Shown piece after piece: positions 57,428 through 64,000 of a stretch of 64,000 nt of DNA. The stretch is from VGJW01 sp035286125 (lineage in GTDB: Bacteria > Cyanobacteriota > Sericytochromatia > S15B-MN24 > VGJW01). Under the pieces are notes generated by a model, which saw nothing but the letters and a program-made list of their open reading frames with translations, was not told the DNA's origin and did not search any database. Position 1 is the stretch's first letter; the number at the start of each line of letters is the position of its first letter. Position numbers and translations under genes: made by a program. The DNA lies in assembly GCA_035286125.1 (NCBI GenBank), contig JAYKIS010000075.1, positions 19,093-83,092 of the forward strand. Reading direction: 5' to 3'.

Positions 57428-58746
57428 CCGCTACCATGACTGCAGACCGCCGCCGATTGGGCGAGGTGCTGGTCTCGGGCCAATTCATCACGGCCCAGGA
57501 CCTGGATCGCGCCCTGTCCGAGCAGCAGGCGACCAACGAGCGCCTGGGCGAGGTCCTGGTGCGTCTGGGCATCCTGTCCGAGATGGAATTGCACGCCGTG
57601 CTGGCCTACCAGGGCGTCGGTGACATGACGCCGGCGGAGCGGGGGGCCGCTGTCCGCTACAAGTTGGGCGAACTGCTCCTCAAGGCCCGTCGGGTCAGCA
57701 AGCCTCAGCTCGAGCAGGCCCTGGCCGAGCAGGAGCGCACCAACGAGCGCCTGGGCGAGGTCCTGGTACGTCTCAACCTGATCTCGGCCACCGAACTGGA
57801 TGCGGTGCTGACCTGGCAGGATGATCACTCCCGCCAGGGCGCCAAGGCCGTCCGTTTCGTGCTGGGCGAAGTGCTCGTGGCCTCCCGTGTCATCACCCGC
57901 GAACAGCTCGAGCAGGCCCTTGCCGAGCAGCAGCTCTCGCGCCGCCAAATCGGCGAGATCCTGGTCGAGGCCGGCTACGTCAAGCAGAACCAGATCCTCG
58001 AGGCCCTGCGCATCCAGGGCAAGCTGGTCGCCGCTTCGCTCATCGGGATCATCGGCGCGGCGGCGCTCACGGGCTGTGGCACCGGCGCCAGCCTGACGGG
58101 CATGAGCGTGTCGGGCCTGGCCGTCGATGCCAAGGGCAACCCGGTCGACAATCTGAACGGTTCCCGTATCCCCTACAGCACGATGGTCCGGGACGTGCGG
58201 ACGGTTGCCGGGGTCCAGGCCACCCAGGATTTTGCCGACGGTACCCGCACCGTCAAGGACGTGCCCTGGTTCCACCAGGCTGCCGTCACCAAGGACGGGA
58301 CGCCGGACAACACGTGCGCCCAGGCCGCCATGTCGAGCGTGCTCCATTACTGGCAGGGCGATGCGGCCCCCGGCTACCAGAAGGTGGTCAACGAGTCGAA
58401 CTACTTCAACCTCGCCACCAACCAGGGCACCATCACCGAGTACCTCAAGAAGAAGGGCCTCTCGGTCAAGGCTTACAAGAACGGCAGCATCAACTATCTC
58501 AAGGGCGCTGTCGACGCCGGCAAGCCCGTCATCTGCATGTTGCAGTTCGAGGTGCCCCACTACATCGTCGTCGTGGGTTACAACGAGGCCCAGGGCACGA
58601 TTGTCTACCACGACTCGATCGATGGCCCCAACCAGACGCTCTCCGAGCGCAAGTTCCTCAAGCACTGGCACAACACGTCCATGAAGGACATGCCTCTGCT
58701 GGGCGGTGGCAATTACGTCGGCCTGGCGATCGAGGCCTCCCGCTGA
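57424..58746 (+). CDS. Three MshEN domains fused to a C39-like peptidase via a lipobox
   Basis: 440 residues. Six half-repeats of the MshEN/T2SSE_N type at about 11-34, 40-63, 80-103, 109-132, 146-169 and 175-198; the second (RLGEVLVRLG, then LSEMELHAVLAYQ) keeps the full c-di-GMP-binding pattern, whereas others vary at the Gly or first Arg. A hydrophobic stretch 200-218 ends in GC (AALTGC), like an internal lipobox or membrane segment. Residues 280-440 form a C39-like/papain-fold peptidase: Cys298 in NTCAQAAMSSVL, His379 in PHYIVVVGY, Asp397 in VYHDS. The order cytoplasmic c-di-GMP sensor, membrane, outside peptidase would be a one-protein switch. The MshEN pattern and the fold are seen; the switch is inferred. 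It overlaps the upstream gene (ATGA). Confidence 0.86.
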   Translation: MTATMTADRRRLGEVLVSGQFITAQDLDRALSEQQATNERLGEVLVRLGILSEMELHAVLAYQGVGDMTPAERGAAVRYKLGELLLKARRVSKPQLEQALAEQERTNERLGEVLVRLNLISATELDAVLTWQDDHSRQGAKAVRFVLGEVLVASRVITREQLEQALAEQQLSRRQIGEILVEAGYVKQNQILEALRIQGKLVAASLIGIIGAAALTGCGTGASLTGMSVSGLAVDAKGNPVDNLNGSRIPYSTMVRDVRTVAGVQATQDFADGTRTVKDVPWFHQAAVTKDGTPDNTCAQAAMSSVLHYWQGDAAPGYQKVVNESNYFNLATNQGTITEYLKKKGLSVKAYKNGSINYLKGAVDAGKPVICMLQFEVPHYIVVVGYNEAQGTIVYHDSIDGPNQTLSERKFLKHWHNTSMKDMPLLGGGNYVGLAIEASR

Positions 58747-58814
58747 TCGCCGCCTGACGGCTTCTCCGACCCCTTGACGGCATCCCCGTCCAGGGGGGAA
58801 CATGCCAACCCTAG

Positions 58815-58888
58815 GGGCGATTAGCTCAGTCGGTCAGAGCGCACGGTTCACATCCGTGAGGTCCACGGTTCGAGCCCGTGATCGCCCA
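58815..58888 (+). tRNA. tRNA-Val(CAC)
   Basis: Acceptor GGGCGAT at 58815-58821 pairs with ATCGCCC at 58881-58887; discriminator A58888. The anticodon stem CACGG/CCGTG holds loop TTCACAT, so the anticodon is CAC for GUG codons. The T-arm CACGG-TTCGAGC-CCGTG is clear. The genome encodes CC but not a full CCA after the discriminator. TTGACG at 58774-58779 with an 18-base spacer to GAACAT may be the promoter. Confidence 0.95.
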
Positions 58889-58999
58889 CCTCGGACGGCC
58901 GTCGGACAACCTCCGGCGGCCGCACTTCTTGGGTCAAGCTTCAGGGGCTCTTTGCCTCCGTTTAAGAATGCCGGGCGGCGTTGGGCCGACAACCAAGAC

Positions 59000-59779
59000 A
59001 TGGAAGCCCGTGGTCTTCGTCTCTCCCGCCGACTGCCCCTCGTCTCCGGGGTACTCGTCGTCCTGCTGGCCCTTGCCGGTTGCGGCCGCCCTGCAAGCAC
59101 GACCGTGGTGCCCCGGACGCCCGTCGCACCGATGCTGCAGCCGATGCCCCAGCAGCCTGCCAACGGCCAGGACGGCGCCCGCATGGCGGCGGACATCCGG
59201 AGCCGCGTCGGGACAGCCTACCAAGGCGCCACGGCGATTCAGGCCAGCCTCAAGTCCTACATCCACAATGTCCAGACGGGCAAGACGGCGCGATATGTCC
59301 TCGACAGCTGGTTCCAGAAGCCGGGTCGGTCCGCCTACAAGGTCCGCGAGGCCACCGAGGCAAGCACCATCGGGACCAAGATGATCGTTGACGGCAGCGG
59401 TCAAGTGCAGGTCCGGACGAAGTTTGCCGGGTTCTGGGTCAACACCACGTTGCCCGAGACGGACGAGCGCACCCGCACGGCTCGGGGCGACGGCATGTCG
59501 GATACGGCCCTGCCCCGGATGATGCAGGTCCTGCTGGATCCGCAGGCCCAGGTGCAGTATGTGGGTCAAGCCCAGATGGCCGGGCGCCAGGTCGCGATGA
59601 TCGAGTTGCGCAGCACGATGATGTTGCCCCGCGTCACCCACGAGCGCTATGCCATCGACATGGGGACCGGGATGCCCTACAGCCGGGAGTGCTATGAGGC
59701 CGGCAAGCTGACCTACCAACTGACGATCGAGCAGGTCAGGCTCAACCAGCCGGATCCCGCGGCGTTCCTTCTGCAGTGA
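59000..59779 (+). CDS. LolA/RseB-like outer-membrane lipoprotein
   Basis: 259 residues. ATG 59000 starts a lipoprotein signal ending at Cys28 (ALAGC). The mature part (residues 60-259) shows strands and amphipathic patterns of the LolA/RseB/LppX lipid-binding half-barrel (SYIHNVQTGKTARYVLDSWFQKPG, VRTKFAGFWVN, IELRSTMMLP). It may carry lipids or lipoproteins in the periplasm, or sense them. Its stop overlaps the rsmG start by four bases. It follows tRNA-Val by 111 bases. Confidence 0.78.
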   Translation: MEARGLRLSRRLPLVSGVLVVLLALAGCGRPASTTVVPRTPVAPMLQPMPQQPANGQDGARMAADIRSRVGTAYQGATAIQASLKSYIHNVQTGKTARYVLDSWFQKPGRSAYKVREATEASTIGTKMIVDGSGQVQVRTKFAGFWVNTTLPETDERTRTARGDGMSDTALPRMMQVLLDPQAQVQYVGQAQMAGRQVAMIELRSTMMLPRVTHERYAIDMGTGMPYSRECYEAGKLTYQLTIEQVRLNQPDPAAFLLQ

Positions 59780-60525
59780 TCCCCGTGACCGCCCCAGCTG
59801 GGCTGCCCTGGACAGCCGAGGACGAGGCCTGGCTCGCAGACCTGGGTTTCGTCCTAGAGTCCGCAGCCCGGGAGGGGCTGGCGCGATACCGGATTCTCCT
59901 CGAGGAGGCCAATGCACGCCTGAACCTGACGCGCGTGGAAGGTCCAGAGGATTTTCTGCGCAAGCATGCCCTTGATGCCCTCGCTTTCCTTGCGGCCGTA
60001 CCCGCCGAGTGGCGTGACGAATCCTGTGCGGTTTTGGATGTGGGCACGGGCGGTGGCTTGCCGGGGATACCGCTGTTGCTTGCTTGTCCGGCGTGGCAGG
60101 GTGTCCTGCTCGATGCCACCCGCAAGAAGGTCGAGGCGGTCAGTGGCTTTGTCGGGGAGTTGGGTCTTGCGGACCGGGCTCGGGCCGAGTGGGGCCGCGT
60201 CGAGGACCCGGAATGTCTTAACGGTGCGCGTTTCCGGCTGGTCGTGGCCCGGGCGGTCAAGGATCTGGGACCCCTCGTTGCCTGGTGTGCGGGGACCATC
60301 GCGCCCGGGGGCCGTCTGGTCGTCTCCAAGGGACCCCGCGGCCCTGAGGAACTCGAGCGGGCTGCTCCCGTGCTCGGCAGGGCGGGCCTGAAGTGCGTCA
60401 TGAGCCGCGAGATTGCCCTGCCCGGCGGGGCGGGCAGCCGATGGCTGATGGCCTTCGAGCGCCCCGCGACGGCGACGTCCCGGCGTCATCGCGCCGATAG
60501 GAAAACGCAAGGCGCGGGTATGTAG
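59776..60525 (+). CDS. rsmG: 16S rRNA guanine-527 N7-methyltransferase RsmG
   Basis: 249 residues. N-terminal NARLNLTRVEGPEDFLRKHALDA and the SAM-binding VLDVGTGGGLPGIPLL are definitive. LLDATRKKVEAV and VVARAV follow as in GidB/RsmG. It methylates G527 of 16S rRNA; loss gives low-level streptomycin resistance. GTG 59776 overlaps the lipoprotein stop (GTGA). The basic C-terminal tail (RRHRADRKTQG) is a lineage extension. Confidence 0.96.
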   Translation: MIPVTAPAGLPWTAEDEAWLADLGFVLESAAREGLARYRILLEEANARLNLTRVEGPEDFLRKHALDALAFLAAVPAEWRDESCAVLDVGTGGGLPGIPLLLACPAWQGVLLDATRKKVEAVSGFVGELGLADRARAEWGRVEDPECLNGARFRLVVARAVKDLGPLVAWCAGTIAPGGRLVVSKGPRGPEELERAAPVLGRAGLKCVMSREIALPGGAGSRWLMAFERPATATSRRHRADRKTQGAGM

Positions 60526-60570
60526 GATGACGGTGGGAGCCTTGTGAGAGGCGCCCGGACGAGGTCATTC

Positions 60571-60978
60571 ATGAAGAACTTCGCCGTGGTCCAGGACCAC
60601 TTCCGGAAGCTCCGCTGCGCACACTGCAGTGAGTCGTTCCAACCGGAGGGCGTCCATCTTCTGCGTGAAGAGCGGGACTACTGGGTGGTCAAGGTGCACT
60701 GCAACGCCTGTGACCAACCTGCGGGCGTCGCCATCGTGGGCGTCGAGTACGATCATCGCGAGCCCGAGATGCCCTTGGCGGCCCGTCGGTCCGCCGGACT
60801 GCCGTTGCGCCCGTTGGCCCGTGCCAAGGCCGTCTTTACGGACGCGCGCGAGGAAGAACGCTTCTCGCGGATGGAGCCCATCACCGAGGACGAGGTGCTC
60901 GATGTCCATCGTTTCCTGAACGGACTTGGATCGGATTGGTCCAGCCAACTGCGCCGGGCAGGGCGGGGACGCGCCTGA
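60571..60978 (+). CDS. Zinc-ribbon protein
   Basis: 135 residues. Two Cys pairs, CAHC near residue 17 and CNAC near 47, form a likely zinc ribbon. No DNA-binding helix is obvious; the C-terminal half is acidic and helical (EEERFSRMEPITEDEVLDVHRFLNG). The start ATG 60571 follows GAGGT by six bases; GTG 60544 is an alternative. It is 45 bases after rsmG. The family is unknown to me; a small RNA- or protein-binding role is possible. Confidence 0.7.
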   Translation: MKNFAVVQDHFRKLRCAHCSESFQPEGVHLLREERDYWVVKVHCNACDQPAGVAIVGVEYDHREPEMPLAARRSAGLPLRPLARAKAVFTDAREEERFSRMEPITEDEVLDVHRFLNGLGSDWSSQLRRAGRGRA

Positions 60979-61027
60979 CGGCAGGATTGGTCTGCAGCGT
61001 GGGGCGTTCCGGCGAGCCGGGGCGCCC

Positions 61028-61960
61028 CTAGTTCATGCTCCAGGAGCGTGAAGCGGCCACCCGGCCGACGTTCTGCCTGAGGCGCTGGCCGATGGACGGC
61101 TCTGCGGCAATCAGGCGTGCGTAGTCCTCCAGCAGGAAGACCAGGGCCTTGCTCGGGGCGACGGCCGTAACGCTTGCGCTGCGCATGGGCTTGGCCTGGA
61201 TGAGCGCCGTCTCGCCCACGATCTGGTCGGGCCCCAGGCGGGCCAGCGGGAACGGCCGACCATTCTGGACCACCGAGACTTCGAGCTGTCCTTCGAGGAT
61301 CAGCAGGAAACTTGTGGCCGGGTCTCCGGCCTGGAACAGCTCGAGGCCCTCCGCAAGCGGCACGACCCGCGCCACGGACTCGAGGGCGAGGCGCTGTTCG
61401 TCGTTCAGTCCCGAGAAGACCGGATGCCTGCGAATCCGGTCGAGGCGCGCGGCACGCTCTTCCGAGATGCCCGTGGGCTTGGGCAGCACGAACTTCCCGG
61501 GCTTCGCGGCAGGGGCGACCTGGGCCGGCTGTTCGGCTTCCTTTTTCGGTGTGGTCGCCCATTCCCGGGTGGCGACCACACGCCCCAGGTTGCCGCGCAG
61601 TGTCCGACCCAACTTGGGATTCTCGTCGTTCAGCAGCCGGTACCGGGCGTAGGTGAAGCGGTAGAGCTTGGCGTCGGAGACGGCCACGACATCCGCCCTG
61701 CGGACATCGTCGTGCTGGATGAGCGGCATCTCGCCCACCAGTTGGCCCGGTGCGATGGTGGCGACGGCCATGTTCTGGACCCGGACTTCGAGACGGCCTT
61801 CCACGAGCATGAAGAAGGAGTCGGCCTCGTCTCCGGCCCGGATCAGCTCCTGGCCTGCCTTGGCCGTCACACGCTCCGCGATGGCGAAGAGCGCATCCAA
61901 CTCGGCAGCCGACAGGCCCATGAATGCAGGCAGCGTCTGCAGGCGGGCGTGGTTGAGCAT
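61028..61960 (-). CDS. Double cyclic-nucleotide-binding-domain protein
   Basis: 310 residues. Two cNMP-binding domains: the first around 15-125 with phosphate-binding cassette GEMPLIQHDDVRRADV, the second around 185-300 with GETALIQAKPMRSASV. Each keeps the Gly-Glu and Arg residues that bind cyclic nucleotides. A Lys/Pro/Ala linker (about 130-160) joins them. No DNA-binding or kinase domain is present, so it is a stand-alone regulator subunit-like protein. ATG 61960 is preferred over 61981. Confidence 0.85.
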   Translation of the reverse strand: MLNHARLQTLPAFMGLSAAELDALFAIAERVTAKAGQELIRAGDEADSFFMLVEGRLEVRVQNMAVATIAPGQLVGEMPLIQHDDVRRADVVAVSDAKLYRFTYARYRLLNDENPKLGRTLRGNLGRVVATREWATTPKKEAEQPAQVAPAAKPGKFVLPKPTGISEERAARLDRIRRHPVFSGLNDEQRLALESVARVVPLAEGLELFQAGDPATSFLLILEGQLEVSVVQNGRPFPLARLGPDQIVGETALIQAKPMRSASVTAVAPSKALVFLLEDYARLIAAEPSIGQRLRQNVGRVAASRSWSMN

Positions 61961-62062
61961 CGGGCGGCGTCCTCTTTGCATGCACCTACCCGCGCCGGAG
62001 GCAGGCTAACGGGGTGGCGCCTGCCACAGACAGGCAGGTGTTCCCTGCGGCATCGTCCTGGG

Positions 62063-63961
62063 GTGCTGCAACGTCGAGGTGTCGCCCCAAGGCGGCACTT
62101 GCCCGTGGTCGTGGCCCTCCTCTGGGCCGCGTTCCTGCCCGTGGCGCGCGCGGCCACGCCGTCCTGGCCCGCGCAGCTGCCTGCCGTGGCACTGGTGGAG
62201 GAGCGTGGAGGCGAATTGCGGCTGTCGGGATTGGCGACCGCGACCCGGAATCGTTTTCGTCTTGCGGCTCCTGACCGCGAGGTCCTCGATCTGGTCGGTG
62301 TCCAACCCCCGGCGGCCTTCTGTGCGACGCGCTCGTGGAGCGACGAACAGGGACGGCTGCTCCTGCGCAGCGGATGGGACCCGGCCTTGCGTCGCTGGCG
62401 GCTGGTCCGGCCCAGGCTGGTTGTCGGCGGGGCGACCGTCGAGGACCAGGGCGATGTCCTGGTCTTCCGGGGCCTGGCCGCAAAGGTGGCACCCGTGCCG
62501 CCCCCCCCTGCGGCGCCGGTTCGGGTCGTGATCCGTCCGGAAGGGCCGTCTCCGACGTGGGGGCCCTTGTTGCCCCTGTGGCAGCCCGTGCCTCGTCCTT
62601 CGGTCCCTTTGCCCCGACCTGTTCGGACACCTGCGCCCTCCCGAACGCCCGCCCTCGTGGCGACGCCGTTGCCGGGACCCTCGATGCTCCCAGCCGCGAC
62701 GGCCGCCGTCGCGGCCGAGATCCCGTCCCTGCACCTGCCGCCCCTCCTGCCGATGGGCCGTCGCCCTGCCGCCGTGGCTGGCGAGGTCGTGCTGGGTCCC
62801 TTCCTGCCGGAGATGTTCCTCGGCCCGCCATCACCCGGGTCCGTGCCCGCACTTGCCCAAGGCACGGGTTCCCGGAAGCCATCCGGCCCTGCGGCCGCCT
62901 CGCCGCCGGCAAGGTCGGCATGGGAGGTCGTCCGGCACGGTACGGACGAAGAGGGCGAGCCCGACGTGATGGCGCAGGCTCCTTGGCCGCGCGAGCCCCA
63001 GCGCATCGAGCGATTTTCCCTGCGTCGGCAGCGGTTGGATACGGTTTTCGAGGTTGTGGCAGCCCGGTCGCTGACCGTCTGGATGGAGGCCCAACCCAAG
63101 GATGCGCGTTGGATCCTGCGTTTCCCCCGTGCCGAGGTTCCGGCTGCGCCGCCACGTCCCCGGGGTGCGACAAGGCGCTTGGCCCTGGGGCGGGAGGCCC
63201 GTTCCTGGGCGCTGACGCTCGAACTGGACCCGGGGCAGTACGATGTCGAGGAAACCCGCATCAACGAGGGGCGCGGCCTCCAACTGCGCTTTCATCGGCG
63301 GAAGCCTCCCTTGGCCGAGCGACCTGTCATCGTGCTGGACCCGGGCCATGGCGGTGCCGACCCCGGGGCACGCGGTCCCCTGGGTGTGACGGAGAGTCAG
63401 GTGACGCTCGATGTGGCGCGACGGTTGCGCCCGTTGCTCGAGCACGCAGGTTTCCACGTGGTGCCCACGCGAACGGTCGACACGGCCGTCCGGCTCGGCG
63501 ATCGCGCGGCCTTGGCGGAGGCTCTGGGCGCGGTGGCTCTGGTCAGTATCCATTGCAATTCCAGTCCCCTGCGCGAAGCCCGGGGCATCGAGACGTGGTT
63601 CCGGCATGAGACCGGGTCAGGTCTGGCGCGCAAGGTCCATGAGGCTTTGGTCAAGGCGACGGGCCGGCCGGACCGTGGCGTCCGACAGGGGCGCCTGATG
63701 GTTCTCAAGACCCCCGGGATGCCGGGTGTGCTGGTCGAGATTGGGTTCCTTTCGCACCCGGACGAGGCAAGCCGGTTGCTCGACGAGGAGCATCAGGTCC
63801 AGATGGCCGAGGGTCTGGCACGCGGCCTGCACCTGCTGGTCGAGGCCGGTGGCATGTCCGGCAATGCCGGACGCCGACGCCTACAGGACCAGCGAGGTGC
63901 TGAGCCAAAGGTAGGAGCCCTTGGCGCCGCCGAAAAGGCCCCCCACCGTCCCCGTGGCTAA
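62063..63961 (+). CDS. N-acetylmuramoyl-L-alanine amidase (amidase_3)
   Basis: 632 residues. GTG 62063 gives a signal peptide (basic LQRRGVAPRRH, hydrophobic core, cut after VARA). Residues about 25-150 form an AMIN-like N-terminal domain, followed by a long Pro-rich linker, a second AMIN-like part (about 300-410) and the catalytic domain from about 425: zinc site in VIVLDPGHGGADPG, GVTESQVTLDVARRL and VSIHCNSSP, catalytic Glu in LVEIGFLSHP. It cuts the peptide from the glycan in cell-wall septation or turnover. The last 27 codons overlap a minus-strand reading frame at the window edge and may not be conserved. Confidence 0.88.
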   Translation: MLQRRGVAPRRHLPVVVALLWAAFLPVARAATPSWPAQLPAVALVEERGGELRLSGLATATRNRFRLAAPDREVLDLVGVQPPAAFCATRSWSDEQGRLLLRSGWDPALRRWRLVRPRLVVGGATVEDQGDVLVFRGLAAKVAPVPPPPAAPVRVVIRPEGPSPTWGPLLPLWQPVPRPSVPLPRPVRTPAPSRTPALVATPLPGPSMLPAATAAVAAEIPSLHLPPLLPMGRRPAAVAGEVVLGPFLPEMFLGPPSPGSVPALAQGTGSRKPSGPAAASPPARSAWEVVRHGTDEEGEPDVMAQAPWPREPQRIERFSLRRQRLDTVFEVVAARSLTVWMEAQPKDARWILRFPRAEVPAAPPRPRGATRRLALGREARSWALTLELDPGQYDVEETRINEGRGLQLRFHRRKPPLAERPVIVLDPGHGGADPGARGPLGVTESQVTLDVARRLRPLLEHAGFHVVPTRTVDTAVRLGDRAALAEALGAVALVSIHCNSSPLREARGIETWFRHETGSGLARKVHEALVKATGRPDRGVRQGRLMVLKTPGMPGVLVEIGFLSHPDEASRLLDEEHQVQMAEGLARGLHLLVEAGGMSGNAGRRRLQDQRGAEPKVGALGAAEKAPHRPRG

Positions 63962-64000
63962 GTCCAGACGCAAGTAGCGCAGGTCCAGGCCCAGGCCCAG
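63881..64000 (-). CDS. C-terminal end of an outer-membrane beta-barrel-like protein (partial)
   Basis: A 39-codon open frame runs in from the right edge and stops at TAG 63881. The peptide alternates Gly/Leu/aromatic residues (LGLGLDLRYLRLDL, then GSYLWLSTSLVL), typical of the last strands of outer-membrane barrels. It overlaps the amidase 3' end by 81 bases tail to tail. Only the end is visible, so the family is unknown. Confidence 0.5.
   Translation of the reverse strand: MGLGLDLRYLRLDLATGTVGGLFGGAKGSYLWLSTSLVL

Noticed and set aside
61001..61028. GGGGCG/CGCCCC hairpin between the zinc-ribbon and cNMP genes
   Set aside because: Six-base stem without a T-run; probably incidental.
1..64000. 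Insertion sequences, prophage or integron
   Set aside because: No transposase, phage structural gene or integron integrase; the only recombinase is a housekeeping Xer protein.

Overview
The window is a compact, GC-rich (about two thirds G+C by eye) chromosomal stretch with about 62 protein genes, two tRNA genes and one cobalamin riboswitch. I see no insertion sequence, prophage or CRISPR array. Many genes start with GTG or TTG and overlap their upstream neighbour by 1-11 bases. A TonB-type receptor, many lipobox proteins and a barrel-like C-terminus at the right edge indicate an outer membrane. RNase Y, YmdB, SpoVS, long-form HPF, PPDK with its regulator, MshEN repeats, an MglA-like GTPase and FlhB together suggest a deep-branching diderm. 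A non-photosynthetic cyanobacterial relative (Sericytochromatia-like) is my best guess, but it is unproven and other diderm phyla fit. No ribosomal RNA or ribosomal protein gene is present to settle it.

Layout: 1-2428 is a sulfur module (YedE-type channel end, thiosulfate dehydrogenase TsdA, rhodanese/metallo-beta-lactamase fusion) with a palindromic operator like those of persulfide-sensing CsoR/CstR repressors. 2623-4076 holds two paralogous EF-hand lipoproteins. 4299-9067 is a tight four-gene operon: TPR-like protein, unknown 111-residue protein, BrxD-like ATPase and Lhr/BrxHI-like helicase. These last two families are known from BREX phage defence, but no BREX core gene is visible here. 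9084-16000 carries HemJ, an M48 protease, an aldo/keto reductase, an AlkB-like dioxygenase, a DUF4258 protein, a lipoprotein hydrolase, a nitroreductase and a calcium-binding protein. 15891-19006 is a cobalamin riboswitch-controlled BtuB-like receptor plus beta-propeller lipoprotein.

19062-25416 holds an operon with a B12-binding radical SAM protein and a FAH-family hydrolase pair. 25423-30814 is a minus-strand operon: lipoprotein, RnfD-like membrane protein, DUF2330 protein, the AMPylase SelO and an exported protein. 30845-36142 has a propeller lipoprotein, an isopenicillin N synthase-like oxygenase, a cytochrome c, MsrA, tRNA-Leu and a hydrolase. 36153-39221 pairs a WYL-like regulator with an AAA+ ATPase. 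XerD, FlhB, a TPR protein, PPDK and its regulatory kinase/phosphatase follow.

46522-50296 is a signalling operon: roadblock-like protein, MglA-like GTPase with altered nucleotide-binding motifs, GAF/GGDEF diguanylate cyclase and an unknown protein. 50312-54960, on the minus strand, is RNase Y, YmdB, SpoVS, HPF, PilZ and TatC. ThiL, a lipoprotein/MshEN-C39 peptidase pair, tRNA-Val, a LolA-like lipoprotein, RsmG, a zinc-ribbon protein, a double cNMP-binding protein and a cell-wall amidase complete the window. Cyclic di-GMP is a recurring theme: one GGDEF enzyme with an I-site, one PilZ protein and one protein with three MshEN domains lie within about 11 kb.
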